From assembly GCA_949318235.1 (NCBI GenBank), contig OX439136.1, positions 11,000,313-11,064,312 on the forward strand: a stretch of 64,000 nt of DNA, written 5' to 3'. Source of the DNA: Ecdyonurus torrentis. Lineage: Eukaryota; Arthropoda; Insecta; Ephemeroptera; Heptageniidae. A program made the position numbers and the translations under genes. The notes below the pieces were generated by a model. That model had not been told where the DNA came from and did no database searches. It worked only from the letters and a program-made list of their open reading frames with translations. Shown here piece after piece: positions 25,009 to 36,920 of this stretch (the stretch's first letter is position 1; each line of letters opens with the position of its first letter).

Positions 25009-25759
25009 TATAAAATATTTTTTTCTAAAGAATTTTTTAAGACTTTCAAAAACAGGCATGCAAGTTGTCTATTACTATATTGTAGACCTGCATTTTGTGA
25101 CATCATGAATTTCAAAATCATGTAATATGATATTTTGACTTACAATTAGTTTGTGAGGATACAAACGGGTTAAGGTTAATAAGGGACATAATGTAAGGTG
25201 GTCTCATCTCATGATTTATCTATATTTGTTTTGAGTATAGTTTCCCTTTAAGTCCAAAATACATAATATTCAAAATTGTAAAGGAAAATAATCAATAATG
25301 TTTTCTATTTTATTGAGTATATAAATAAATAAATATAATGGTCACTAAAATTAAAGTGTACCTTCTTCAAACTTTTTACCTTACACTAAAACTACCTCTT
25401 AATTGAAGTTGCTTTGGTTATTCTGACATTTTAAAAAGATACTTTGAACTTCAAAAACATAGTATATAACTTTAAGGTCACTTTCTTTGTAGTTTCACTT
25501 CAACTATCTAATTAATAGAAGGGTCTACCACATTTTATACACTGGTAACTTACAATTATTGTTAAAATCATTAAATTTAGAAAAATATTTAGAGGTTTCT
25601 ACAGTGATTTATACAGTAAAATTTCCTTTGTGGATTATTATTATTATTACTGTAATAAATGACCACAAAATAATAATGTAAGAACACCAATGACATTATT
25701 TCAAATCTATTTGTAAATTAAGAGCTAGTGTACTTAAATAAAATGCTGCTTACCAGTGC

Positions 25760-25764
<5 letters not shown>
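25009..25764. other. AT-rich stretch without recognised gene
   Basis: No repeat family or gene recognised. Confidence 0.55.

Positions 25765-25849
<85 letters not shown>
25765..25849. repeat. (TA)n microsatellite
   Basis: About 85 bp of pure TA. Confidence 0.97.
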
Positions 25850-25853
<4 letters not shown>

Positions 25854-26040
25854 GCTGTAAATTTAAACCGGTTCAAGCACCCGCCCGGGCCAAAATCTTC
25901 GGGTGCTCGTTTTTTTTTAAAAATCATCAACCCGGGTTTCGAGCTTTTAGCTCGAAAACGAGCTATTTCGAGTTAAGCTCGTGAATGACTCGTAAAAAAA
26001 ACGAGCCTTTGAAAATAAAATCGAGGTAAAGAAAAAATTT
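25850..26040. mobile_element. hAT-like element end (truncated)
   Basis: Begins TAGAGCTGTAAATTTAAACC beside the TA tract and is GC-richer than its surroundings. It has many GAGCTCGAAA/ACGAGC motifs in both orientations, like subterminal repeats of hAT transposons. The other end was not found, so the family call is tentative. Confidence 0.4.
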
Positions 26041-26136
26041 TGCAGGAAGCAAAGAAAGAAAAGTTTGTAATTTTTGTTTAAAATGGTGTTTTTAATATTA
26101 TATCATAAAAAAATAGGCTGTTAAATTATTGACGTA

Positions 26137-26215
26137 CTGCGCATGCGTAGTAAGGAGAAACGGAAGTGGATGTGACTGCAATCGCTTGAAGTCTGCCTTA
26201 AAACAGTTGTTCCTT
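26137..26215 (+). mobile_element. Outer arm of hairpin MITE family D, solo
   Basis: Holds GACGTACTGCGCATGCGTAG, GGAAGTGGATGTGACTGCAA and ACAGTTGTTCCT, which match the outer arms of the full element at 49504-49829. The opposite arm is absent. Confidence 0.6.
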
Positions 26216-27017
26216 TATAAGTCAATTAGTAAAATATCAATATTCGTGCTCCAGAGTATAATAATTATTCATTACTACATAAATAAATAAAGCTATTTTT
26301 TCTGTGTTCGTAATGTTATTATTAAAATCAGTTATTTGTTTAAATATTATTTTAAATTAAATTACATACAATAGTTGTATGTATGGTTTTCGTTTACTAT
26401 ATAAATTTCCACATTAAATGTAATTGTAATTATAATGAGAGTAGTAAAATTGATTTTGCAAAACAATTACTAATTATTTTAAAGTGTTTCAACGATATTA
26501 GAATATATTTCTATCAAATGCTAAATAACAGTTATATTATTTATAACGTTACACAAAATTATATTGTAATCAAGGTTGTAAGTGACTGACCGGCTGATAT
26601 TTCACAAACTGAACGGTCGCGAAATATAAAATTAACATGAAGTAAAGATGAAATGTTTCTGAAAAATTTAATTATGTCAAACACAAACAAATACAATCAA
26701 ATATTGAAGTTATTTCACATTTAAAGATGACATGTATAATGCATGAAAATTTCAAACTTAATATATCACAATGAAGATTTATACAGAATTATTTTTATAT
26801 CTTTTATATGTAAAAGTAGAAAATTTAAGGAAAAAAAGTTTTTTTTTTTTTTTTTTTTCCAGCTTCTTTAGCATTTATAAATTTTCTGCGATTTTAAAAT
26901 TCAACACGTGTTAAATTTATTATTAATATTATTTTTTTTTGTGTGTCTTGGTTTTTGAATAAATAATCCTAAATGCCGGCAGCATTTTTTTTCCTTCTTT
27001 AACTTTGTTTTCATTTT

Positions 27018-27056
<39 letters not shown>

Positions 27057-28631
27057 TGAATATATTAAAACCTTTTGAGTTTATACAGCATTTCATTTTT
27101 GGATGCCAAAAGGATGAAAAGAAACAGTATCAAGAAAGTGTATAATAATATAATAATTAAATATTTTGAATTTGAACAAAAGTTCGTTAAAAATGTGCGT
27201 GTAACAGTGTATGCTTATGCTATTTAAAAATAATTTCACATTGAATCAAGTAGGATTCCAGTGTTGGTATTACTGAAGAAAAAAGAAAAGAACTCATAAT
27301 AATAAAAAAATCAATCAAAAGTCTCTATTTCATTATTATAATTTTTCTTTTCTTTATTCTTATTATTTTTGTTATTATTATTATTTTCGTCGCTAAAAAT
27401 AAGATTTTGTGTACAAATATAAATTATCTTTAAAAGTGCAAAAACGTTTTTGTATACTGTATCTTTATATAATAATATAATATAATAATATGTTATATAA
27501 TACTATTTTAAATTTTATTCTTTAGATTCGAGATTTCTCTTCTTATAAAAGTAAAATTTGCTAGCGACCCTCGCATCATAAAAAGTTTTTTTTTTCTTAT
27601 ATAATCGCGCATCCCTTATTGCTCTATTTTTTTCTAACCTTAGGCACACGACCTCTCTTATACCTGATGAGGTTTAAAATTGTGAATCGCGGTCAATGTA
27701 TTTCTTATGGACAAAAGTAATTTCAGTTATTAATTTTTCGCTATTACCATAATTGTGATAAAAATGTTTCAATAATTTTGCTATACAGCTTAATAAATTT
27801 TGGATCGTCTATAAAAATTTGAGCTTTGTTCAATGGATACCTTTTGTAATATTTAATTATAAAAATAGGGTCTAGTGCACTGGGCTCGGCCTTCCACGCA
27901 AAATGTTTAGTCCGGCATCTTGAGGGTTAATAAAATAAAAAATTACAATTTGAAATTTTCAGAGACTAAAGATTTATTATATTGCCAGAATAAATTCTAA
28001 TTTAACTACTTAAATAATTATGCTCTCTAATTGATAAATATAAATATTAAATAATTTATGAAAAATAGTTTTATATACCTACAACGACCTTATTAGTTAT
28101 TAACGTAGTATTTTTACGTAAACAAAGCAAAAAAACTCCAACTTCTCTTTCAATCAAACAGGACACAGTCAAAAATATAAATAGAAGAGGTAATAGTACA
28201 AAGTCTAATATCTCTATTTTATAAGCAAAATAAAGCGTTTCATTTAGTTGAGGTCTGTTCATCAGTCAGTGTAGTTCTAGTAAAGCTGTTCTTTTAGCTT
28301 TAAAGTTTTTTTTTTATACCAGTTTAATATTAATATAAATTCTGTGACATATGAATGTTAATGAATGAAATAATAATAATGAATAAAATCAAAAATACAT
28401 ATTACAAAAATAATTGTGTTACTTTATGTAACTTGTGAACTAAGTGTTAAAATGTAATATTATTAATTAACTGCTACTATTTACACAAGTTATTAAACAA
28501 CACTATTCATGGCCTTCATGGGGTTAAAGTCATCATAAAAATTTCTGATAGTCACTTTGTGCGTGAATGTCTGATAGTCAGATTGTGTGTACGCGCGAGA
28601 TGTTCTGATGATCACATTAGCCGCGTAGCCG

Positions 28632-28634
<3 letters not shown>
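26216..28634. other. Long AT-rich stretch, no recognised gene
   Basis: Contains poly(T) near 26838-26859 and poly(A) near 27020-27051. All open frames are short and without recognised domains. Confidence 0.6.

Positions 28635-28667
<33 letters not shown>
28635..28667. repeat. (AT)n microsatellite
   Basis: Short AT run, then ATAC units. Confidence 0.9.
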
Positions 28668-28673
<6 letters not shown>

Positions 28674-29327
28674 CATATCTGGTAATTTCTGATTTTCTTC
28701 TAATTTCATATTTTTCTTTTTTTTATAATGAATGCAAATATTTAAAAGTTAAACAAACAGAAAGGGAAAGCTTTGTTTGGAAAGATGTTTGATAAAAATG
28801 TATGTTTACAAAGCAAGAAAATATTGAAGTACCCTTCAACTAATTAGATAAAATGTTTACTGGCTGCAGTGGCTGCTCAAAATGTACTAATTAATTGCAT
28901 AATATGTATTTTTTTTAAAAAGTAAAAATAAAAATTTAAGTGTTTGAATGATGTTTTGATTTTAATAATAAATTATAAATTTTACCCAATTTTGCACTTT
29001 CAAACCACTCAATAAAGTTGTATATCAATTTAAAAAAAAGGAACATTTATTTTGTTATATTATACAGTATACTATATAGTAACAAATATAAAATTAAAAA
29101 TATATTATTTTATATTTCAATAAACAACAAGTTTAATCGCAATTTGTTATAAAATGATATTTGAATTCCATAACTTTTTAATATTGTAGAAATAAATTCC
29201 TCTCAATGTTTATTTTATTATTATTTTCTTTTTTTTTTTACATGAAATATCTCGTCCTTTAAAATATAGTAGAAAAATATAATGGATAACAAAAATCAAT
29301 GCATATGAAATGGAAGCTGTGATATGC
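28668..29327. other. AT-rich stretch without recognised gene
   Basis: Nothing recognised. Confidence 0.55.
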
Positions 29328-29328
29328 T

Positions 29329-29382
<54 letters not shown>
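29328..29382. repeat. (TC)n microsatellite
   Basis: TC run with one TTTC interruption near its start. Confidence 0.96.
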
Positions 29383-29386
<4 letters not shown>

Positions 29387-29903
29387 ACTCTCTCATGAGT
29401 CTATAAAGAAACCTCTACAAAAGAGTTACAATTTAAAATTCTATCCCCGATACGCCGCATGTTTTTACGCTGATTTTGCTTATAAAAATTCCTTTACAGA
29501 TAAAAGAATAACAAGTCGCATTAAAAGGGGGAAAAAATTGTTTGCATAGAATGCTAGATTTGTATGAAACTACGTATACAGGCATTCCACGATATGAATG
29601 AGAGTTAGTCGGTGAGCCAACTTCAAGATGGTGGTACATACGTGGTTCCGGTGTGATTTGCGTTTAAGTTCGAGTAGTTCGATGTATTTTAAATTATTAA
29701 ATTAGCAAAGATTTATATGGAGGGGGGAAAAAGATGCAAGCTTGAATTTTAAGATTAGCCTACACTAGAAATCACGTAAGGATGTGGGCGATTTATCGAT
29801 TCCCCCTGGGGAGCCAATAGACGCTCAAGCTGTCAAGGTCACTAGGAGGTGGGGTAATGTTAACTAAATGGAGAGTTTTTAGGCGCTCTCTCAGTCTTAT
29901 TAT
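29383..29903. other. Mixed-composition stretch, no recognised gene
   Basis: GC content is somewhat higher near 29790-29860. I found no domain, tRNA or family match. Confidence 0.5.
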
Positions 29904-29955
29904 GGTTTCCTCTTCCGGCCACTTCCTTTTTATCGCATTTTGAGTAAACAGAAGC
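29904..29955. mobile_element. Half-arm of hairpin MITE family D
   Basis: GGTTTCCTCTTCCGGCCACT and CGCATTTTGAGTAAACA match the right arm of the hairpins at 30040, 49584 and 58883. No left arm here. Confidence 0.6.
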
Positions 29956-30039
29956 ACTCAATCAATGCCTATCTTAAAACAAGCTTACCTGCTCACTATC
30001 AGTTTTAAAATAATACTCGTTGAATATATATTCAAGGAC

Positions 30040-30220
30040 TGTTTATGTTTACTCAAAATGCGGAAAAGGAAGTGCCGGAAAAGGAAACCACGTGACGGTA
30101 AAAGTGGGAGGTAGCTCAGGCCTAGCTTGCTGCTGGCACCAACTTTTCTCCCACTTTTACCGTCACGTGGTTTCCTCTTCCGGCCACTTCCTTTTCCGCT
30201 TTTTGAGTAAACATAAACAG
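30040..30220. mobile_element. Hairpin MITE family D, copy 1
   Basis: Near-perfect palindrome with arms of about 75 bp from TGTTTATGTTTACTCAAAAT through AAACCACGTGACGGTAAAAG, mirrored on the right. A short loop carries AGGCCTAGCTTGCTGCTGG. Each arm has a CACGTGAC motif. Non-coding: open frames on the two strands mirror each other. Confidence 0.85.
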
Positions 30221-31172
30221 CCAAGGAAGTTTAAAAATGAAATAGAAATTTAGTAAACAAAAAAATAACAGCTTCTAATTACTTCAATTATGTTCATTAG
30301 TGGAAGTATGATTCACAGCAATATTTCAGTTTTTACTTTTATGATTCTTTAATATTAATTACAAAACATTTTAATAACTATATATAATACTGGAATCTAT
30401 GTTTGACTAGAACTTTAATGAGGAAAAGTTGTATATTATATATTTTTTTGTGTCTTTAGTTAAATGTTTTTTTACCTAAGGTAATGTATTAAAATGTAAA
30501 TATTTTTTGTTACCAACACACATATTCTAAAACTTGGAGTTTATTAGTAATTTTTTATCACAAAATTTCATTTTGCAATAGTACGAATAAAATTACATCA
30601 TAAAAAGCTATTTAAATTTTAGATTGCAAATAAAGATTTTTGCAAATAAAAAAGAAGGAAAATAATCGATAAAAATAAGCTTTTGAAAATATTTTGTTTT
30701 TAATCAGCATGTTGATTGAAAAAAAAAAATTACCGTAACAATATTTATTTTACGTTTTTTTTTTTCAAAGTATTAATTACCAGCAGGAGTGGATTAAATC
30801 TTTAAAAGGAAATGAAAAGCCCCTTCACCCTGTGTAAATAATAATAATAATACATAAATAAATGCATTGCAAGTATTGCTATTCAACACCCATCTCCCTC
30901 CTCCTTCTAATTAGCATTACGCTACTGGGAATCACATATTTTCCTCTTTTAATTATTTTCGTTTCCATATTACTCGTACAAAAAAAAAAAAAAAAAAATC
31001 AACTTTGGATACATAGTATTGTTAATGAGAAAATTTGAGGGATACAAAAATATGATTTTTTTTCTTCTTAATCTCTTCAAATATCTTGTGTCAAACTACA
31101 TTTCTTTGCACTATTAACACTATTTTTTACAATTCAATTAATTCAATATAAAGGACATGGCGTATTTTTAAG
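30221..31172. other. AT-rich stretch without recognised gene
   Basis: A-run near 30980-30997. Nothing else recognised. Confidence 0.55.
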
Positions 31173-31173
31173 C

Positions 31174-31204
<31 letters not shown>
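31173..31204. repeat. (CT)n-(CA)n compound microsatellite
   Basis: CT run passing directly into a CA run. Confidence 0.93.
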
Positions 31205-31293
31205 TGTGTCTCTCGCCTATCTGTATTATGATTTTGTTACAATGTAACGTGTACTTACATTATTAAAATAACTACGCCACAATATTTCTGTAT

Positions 31294-31299
<6 letters not shown>

Positions 31300-31344
<45 letters not shown>
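31300..31344. repeat. (TA)n microsatellite
   Basis: Pure TA run of about 45 bp. Confidence 0.95.
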
Positions 31345-31349
<5 letters not shown>

Positions 31350-31525
31350 TTTATAATCTTACTTTTATATATTATTAGTTTATTATTTATTTAAAATAAA
31401 GTATAAAATTAGAATGATGAGACATTATTTGCCAAGGAATTGAAAAACTTTAAATACATTAAAAATATATAAAAAGAGCCGTATAACATGAAAAAAGTCA
31501 ACGCAGTTTGAGCTTGTGTTTACAT

Positions 31526-31584
<59 letters not shown>
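31526..31584. repeat. (GA)n microsatellite
   Basis: GA run with one GG interruption near 31541. Confidence 0.96.
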
Positions 31585-31587
<3 letters not shown>

Positions 31588-31859
31588 GGATGTTGTTGAG
31601 ATTGAGATTTATTACGGGTTAAATTTCGTATAGTAGCTGGTAGAGCAAATATGTGACCACAAGTGGGAATTACGTCCATCTCATCACTTTCGCAGGCAAG
31701 CAAACAAAATACAAAACAGAGAAAAATGTTCCATTTTACCACTGTCGATAATGTTGAAGCTACTTGTCAATTCTATACTACAGATTGATGCATGAATATA
31801 CCTGAGCACAGCCTTATCGTGTTGTTTGAACCGGTTCCTCTTGGATCATCGAATAAGAA

Positions 31860-33375
31860 TAACAATAAGATTTCTTTATTGGCCCAGGCAGTTCATAGTA
31901 AAAATTTAGTGTTCCAACAAGCGTCAACTATTTACAATAAATTATAGCAAAAGATATATTTTTATTATATAAAAATATACACATTGTCGATTAAACATTA
32001 AATAACAAGGTGAAAGAAAATTAGGAGTGAAAAGAAAATTTAAATCAACACAAATACATTAACTAGTGAAGTAACACAAATGTAGTGATTACTGGATTAA
32101 TAAAAAAAATTATTATTAATAATGTGCAATCAGTATACAATTGTAGATTTGAATGTGTAGTATGCATCAGCACATAAATTTTTGAATTGAGATTATAAAA
32201 TTCAGCTAAAGTGTAACATTCTATAAATATCAATATTTTTTTCAAGAGGTTCAGGAATAAAGTGTCATTTTTAACTTTTATAATTAAAGACGGAAGATCA
32301 TCATCAATTTTAGCTGTTACATAATAAGGGCTCCTCTCAAATAATTTTGATTTATGTTTTGGAAATGAAACTTTACTTTGGTGTCAAGTATTGTTATTAT
32401 AGCTCGTTCTGTAAAGTAAAGTGAATCTCAATAACAGTAATTGGCCGATTAACAAAATAAGACACATTCATTGGTTGATTTTTTTTTTTTTTTTTTTTTG
32501 AGCCGATAAAAGTGAGTCGCATGTTTCGTATGGAACTTTTTTTTTGTGAGTTTCTTTCATTTTTATCAAGTTCAAAGTTCTAAAAGAAGAAATAACAATG
32601 ATCGACTATATTATGTATAAATGTAGTAAACAGGTAACGACGTCATATACAGCTGTTTTTAACAAAAGAACATTTTCGAAGCTGGCTCAATATTTGTGTG
32701 AAGTTTACAGAACGAGCTTATATTACTGTTACTAACATAATAACTCCAGGGTTTTTAAACATAGCACAGATACAAAGATATAAAAAGTGACGGAGTAGTT
32801 AACGTTTGCAATTTATTAAATTGTCCACGGCAAGAGTATAGGTACCGCAAACCTGTAACAGTTTTTTTTTCTCTCTTTATTATTATTATTTAAAAATACT
32901 TTCTAAATTTTTTTCTTCTGTTCTCCAAAACATGATATTAAAATGTGAATAAAAATAGAAGGTATACTAACTCGCCCAAATCGTCATTAATATACACGAC
33001 ATTTTTAATTGAAAATAATACCAATTTTATTAGCTGAGTTTAATTTTTGAGAAAGATTTGAAATTTCTCGTTCCCGTGATATGTATACTGTATTGCAAGA
33101 TCCAAAAATGTAGAATAGTTGATAAATTTCTGTGATGACACTGACGTAAACATAGGACGCAAGTGGGTTATGAAATTCCATAAAGACTAATTTTTTAGAA
33201 AGAGGTTTTTAATATTTTAATTTAGCTCCAAAAATCAAATTGTTTAGCCGTTGTATTCGCTTTTACTTGTACGGTACATCACGCCTGTTTTTACTAGTGA
33301 TAACAACAGCATTAGTGTCATCAGCAAAGTTGAATAACGTTGCATGTGGTCAATACATTGAGGAGAAATAATTAC
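31860..33375 (-). pseudogene. Decayed LINE reverse-transcriptase copy carrying a MITE
   Basis: Minus-strand translation in shifting frames gives FNFADDTNAVVITSKNRRDV at about 33350-33290 (reverse transcriptase catalytic box). It then gives NPLASYVYVSVITE, ISNLSQKLNSAN and SCRGQFNKLQTLTTPSLF near 32830-32780. Nearer the 3' end it gives KHKSKLFERSPYYVTAKI and LAEFYNL. These are the C-terminal landmarks of Jockey/CR1-group LINEs, in order. The 3' end reads GAACTGCCTGGGCCAATA (the CTGCCTGGGCCAATA part recurs at 55.77 kb) then AAGAAATCTTATTG. Stop codons and frameshifts are frequent. Family H MITE copy 3 sits inside at 32401-32718, so that insertion is younger than the LINE. The 5' part is missing. 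Confidence 0.8.
32401..32718 (-). mobile_element. MITE family H, copy 3, nested in a LINE
   Basis: Ends AGCTCGTTCTGTAAAGTAAA and a right end mirroring AGCTCGTTCTGTAAAC. Flanked by TAT on both sides (32398-32400, 32719-32721). Splits the decayed LINE. Confidence 0.85.
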
Positions 33376-33424
33376 CACTAGTAAAAAAAATATTCTCACA
33401 ACATAGAATGCCACAGAAATAAGG

Positions 33425-33461
<37 letters not shown>

Positions 33462-33758
33462 AAACACAAAAACGAATGTGAAATAATTTTCATTTAAAAA
33501 ATTTCTAGCGTCAGAATAATAGTTTTTTTTTTTTGAGAAAACTATAAAAGAAAGATCCCTTATTTTTAAATGAAATATGAAATTGGGAGTCACTAAATAA
33601 GCTTTTTTGCATCACCTGTGATTGGCTGTAGTTTACTTCTGTTGTATCTGCCTTTACGAAAATATACGCAGACTTTCAATTTAAATTTTACATTAAAAAA
33701 AAATCACACACACACGATTCTGTTAAATTTAATATTGTAATTCTTCTTCTACTTTCTC
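33376..33758. other. AT-rich stretch with poly(A)
   Basis: A-run at about 33429-33457. No gene recognised. Confidence 0.55.
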
Positions 33759-33761
33759 TTA

Positions 33762-34165
33762 AGTATCATTCACATGACGCGTAAATTTGACGCGCGTCGA
33801 CGCACGTCGACGGATACTGACGCGAGCTGACGGGTTCAAGAATTTGCCTATTTCACATGAGAGCGATGAGAAAGCGTACTGCGCATGCGCGTGCGCATGC
33901 GCAGAAAACTGACGCGTCCTGACGCGTCGAGCTGCGCTATTATAAACAAATGGGACCGTTCACATGCATCCGTCATTTTGACGCGTACTGACGCGCGCTG
34001 ACGCGACGAAAGCTGGGAGATGCCAGCTTTGCGCGTCAGGACGCGTCAGCACGCGTCAGTTTTAAAACCATGTGAAAGGGTCCATTTGTTTATATTGTTG
34101 CAACTTTGTTTATCCGTCGACGCGCGTCGACGCGCGTCAAATTTACGCGTCATGTGAATGATACT
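33762..34165. mobile_element. CpG-rich Harbinger-like MITE with TTA target duplications
   Basis: Flanked by TTA at 33759-33761 and 34166-34168. Terminal inverted repeats of about 52 bp start AGTATCATTCACATGACGCG with roughly one mismatch between arms. TTA duplications are the PIF/Harbinger signature. The interior is packed with GACGCG/GTCGACG units and CpG, in sharp contrast to the surroundings. A palindrome near 33880-33903 holds two GCGCATGC-type motifs. Non-coding, about 404 bp. Confidence 0.82.
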
Positions 34166-34168
34166 TTA

Positions 34169-34575
34169 GTCGTTTTACGATAGTGTCACAAATAAAAATA
34201 TACTGTAAATTAGAAAACTTCAACAATTATTTCAGTTCAGTTTCTTTCACTCTATTTTTCTCCATACCTTAGAAGAGGGGGGGGGGGGGGGATTCTATGT
34301 TGAATGATCATTATACAACATTGTTATTTAAACTATTGTTATTCTACATAACATACAATTTACATCCCAAGCAACTGTACGCATTATGTAAATTTTAATT
34401 AATTTTATTAACATGTTAAATTATGTTTTTTAAATGAAAATAAAAAAATTAAAAAACAACATTGCTAATTGGCTACAAAAAAAGGTTATTACGTCACAGC
34501 AATGTTATTCAAGCCATTTTTCTTTGTTTTATTAAAAAAGCTATATTTTATTAATAGTATAATAAGAAATATAAT
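34169..34575. other. AT-rich stretch with poly(G)
   Basis: G-run at about 34276-34290, otherwise anonymous. Confidence 0.6.
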
Positions 34576-34898
34576 TTCGTTCGTTCGTTCGTTCGTTCGT
34601 TCGTTCGTTCGTTCGTTCGTTCGTTCGTTCGTTCGTTCGTTCGTTCGTTCGTTCGTTCGTTCGTTCGTTCGTTCGTTCGTTCGTTCGTTCGTTCGTTCGT
34701 TCGTCCGTCCGTCCGTCCGTCCGTCCTTCCGTCCGTCCTTCCGTCCGTCCTTCCGTCCGTCCGTCCGTCCGTCCGTCCGTCCGTCCGTTCGTTCGTTCGT
34801 TCGTTCGTTCGTTCGTTCGTTCGTTCGTTCGTTCGTTCGTTCGTTCGTTCGTTCGTTCGTTCGTTCGTTCGTTCGTTCGTTCGTTCGTTCGTTCGTTC
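34576..34898. repeat. (TTCG)n tetranucleotide array with (TCCG)n core
   Basis: About 323 bp of TTCG units. A central block (about 34703-34787) has changed to TCCG units with sporadic TTCC. The 197-residue Ser-Phe-Val-Arg repeat frame across it is an artefact of the four-base period. CpG-rich and far from base-composition expectation. Confidence 0.97.
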
Positions 34899-35718
34899 TA
34901 CAATTTCACATTCATTTCACATTCATTTATAAATTCTTGTTTATTTATTCACACTATTTTGCTCACTCGCTTATATTTAATTATATGTTTATAGTTATTT
35001 ATTTTTTTAATTCATTTATTGATTTATTTAGTGACACTTATGTCAACATTATAAAATGGTAATCTTAAAAGGTGTTACAAGAACTACAGCAGAAATGTTG
35101 TAAATTTGGCTGGGTGGTAAAATTAATGAAAATGCTCGTTATACGTACTGCTATATAAGAGATTTAAATTTAGCATCAAGGCTAAACGTCTGACAAGAGT
35201 TATTTTGTGAGGAAAGCAATTTAACATCTAATTCTATGTTATACGAGTGAATATCTTTAGTGAGATAAAATATCATTACATGCAGTTGACATTTACTCCT
35301 ACAACACACATTACCAAAATTTATATTATAATCATAAAAAAAAAAAATTGTATTTTTAAATGCTTTAAGTCCTGTTTAGGCTATGTTTTATACGGGTTAT
35401 CAATGATTAGATTATTATGCAACATATAAAAATCATTTATAAAGTAAAACTATAGATTTATTGTTATTATTATTTCTAAATAAAAACTATCTACATAAAA
35501 GATAAGAAGAATAAACATATTGCTTTTTCTGTTAACAAAATATCTATTTTAGAAGAAAAAAAAAAACTTTTTTTTTTGTGAAAAGCAAAGCGGACACCCA
35601 CGTCTTTGCGAGGTTGAATGTATGTCCAGTTCAGTTTGGTTACATGTGTCAAAATATCCCTCGAGACTTTGAAATACAAGACCGTCACCAACACTCACTC
35701 GCACACATTGGAGGGAGG
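34899..35718. other. AT-rich stretch without recognised gene
   Basis: Short ATTTCACATTC duplication at 34904-34927. No gene recognised. Confidence 0.55.
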
Positions 35719-35754
35719 GAGAGAGAGAGAGAGAGAGAGACAGAGAGACAGAGA
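35719..35754. repeat. (GA)n microsatellite, impure
   Basis: GA run with GACA interruptions. Confidence 0.85.
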
Positions 35755-35897
35755 GGACACAAAAGCAACAACTTTTTCAACTTTAGGGATCTATATAACT
35801 TTAATACTTGTTTTTAAAAGAAAATATACCTTTTGACACTCTTTTTTATTTTTTACTATAAACTCAATGTATATACATATTTTTTTCCATGATGGTA

Positions 35898-35924
35898 CGT
35901 GTTTCTAAACACGTGATCACGTGT
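35898..35924. promoter_or_regulatory. Overlapping palindromes with two CACGTG E-boxes
   Basis: ACGTGTTT-CT-AAACACGT (35898-35915) overlaps the perfect 16-bp palindrome ACACGTGATCACGTGT (35909-35924), which holds two CACGTG cores. It could bind bHLH factors. Function is not shown and no gene is nearby. Confidence 0.3.
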
Positions 35925-36160
35925 ATTTAAATGAGAGTATACTAATTTTTGTTTCATTATAGTTAACATCATAATAATAACATACCTCATAATATTATGA
36001 AAATATCAAAACATAATTCTCTGATTTTGAATTATGATTTGGTTTGTCGACTATATTAAATCGTATTTTATATAATAATGTAATTTTCACTATTAATGAG
36101 AAATATGGGTTGAATAAAAGACTTGGAAGATTAGGTGTATAGTGAGAAAATAAACAATCT

Positions 36161-36679
36161 CACAGCCCAACAATACTAACAAAGAGCTAGAAGATAACTT
36201 TGTATTCCTGTCTCAATTTAGCATGCTTTCTTATGGGGTAATGAAGCAGCTATAACTCGAGTTAAAATTATTTCTCAGAGTTGATATTATTACTATAGCT
36301 TGCTGAGGCTCAAAGCTCTTGGATTTCAAGTCAATTGGGTGGATTTTTTTTTATTTTTTATAAATGACAATCATTTCTAATTATTTTGTAAAAATTAATA
36401 ATTAAACTAATCTAATGCATATAATTGTTTGTATTATGATTGTACGATGAAATAAATAAATACAACTTTGATTTCTTTTTGAAAGATAATTTGATAATTG
36501 ATTGAAATCCAGGAAAACAAAAGCTTTGAGATTTAGAAAGCTACAGGAAAAAATTTCAGCTTTAAGAACAATTCTCACTTGACTAATTCTGCTTTATTTC
36601 CTCATAAGAAAGCATGCTAAATGAAGACAGTAACACAAAGTAATCAGCTAGCACTTTATTAGTATATTGTTGAGCTGTG
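36161..36679. mobile_element. Inverted-repeat element, family K, copy 1
   Basis: Left end CACAGCCCAACAATACTAAC is mirrored by TTGTTGAGCTGTG on the right. Inner blocks TTTAGCATGCTTTCTTATG and its mirror CATAAGAAAGCATGCTAAA continue the inversion. About 519 bp, non-coding. A second copy lies at 38444-38780. Confidence 0.7.
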
Positions 36680-36920
36680 AATTTGTTTATTTACTCACTT
36701 AACTTTAGCAAGTTTTCTATTGAAGAACAAAATAATAAACGGTCTTTTAGTGAAGTATACTATACATTTGAAAAAGAAAATATAATATGTTATACAATTT
36801 TTTCCGTATCAACTACATGTTTTCTTCGTTACACTGCCTCAAATATTTATAGGAATGTATATTATATGTGTTATTCACAAAAAATATATTCCATTTTATA
36901 TTATTTTTGAGAGTATAATA

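Noticed and set aside
27663..27700. CCTGATGAGG resembling a hammerhead core
   Set aside because: CTGATGA is present, but no GAAA follows a paired stem (AATCGCGG instead), so the core is incomplete.
29985..30253. Paired frames of 79 and 77 residues with Lys/Gly-rich stretches
   Set aside because: They overlap a hairpin MITE and mirror each other. The same peptides recur at 49.5 and 58.9 kb within the same MITE family.
34469..35062. 197-residue frame with Ser-Phe-Val-Arg repeats
   Set aside because: It is a four-base microsatellite read in one frame. The flanking residues have no domain and the frame exists only because the period avoids stop codons.
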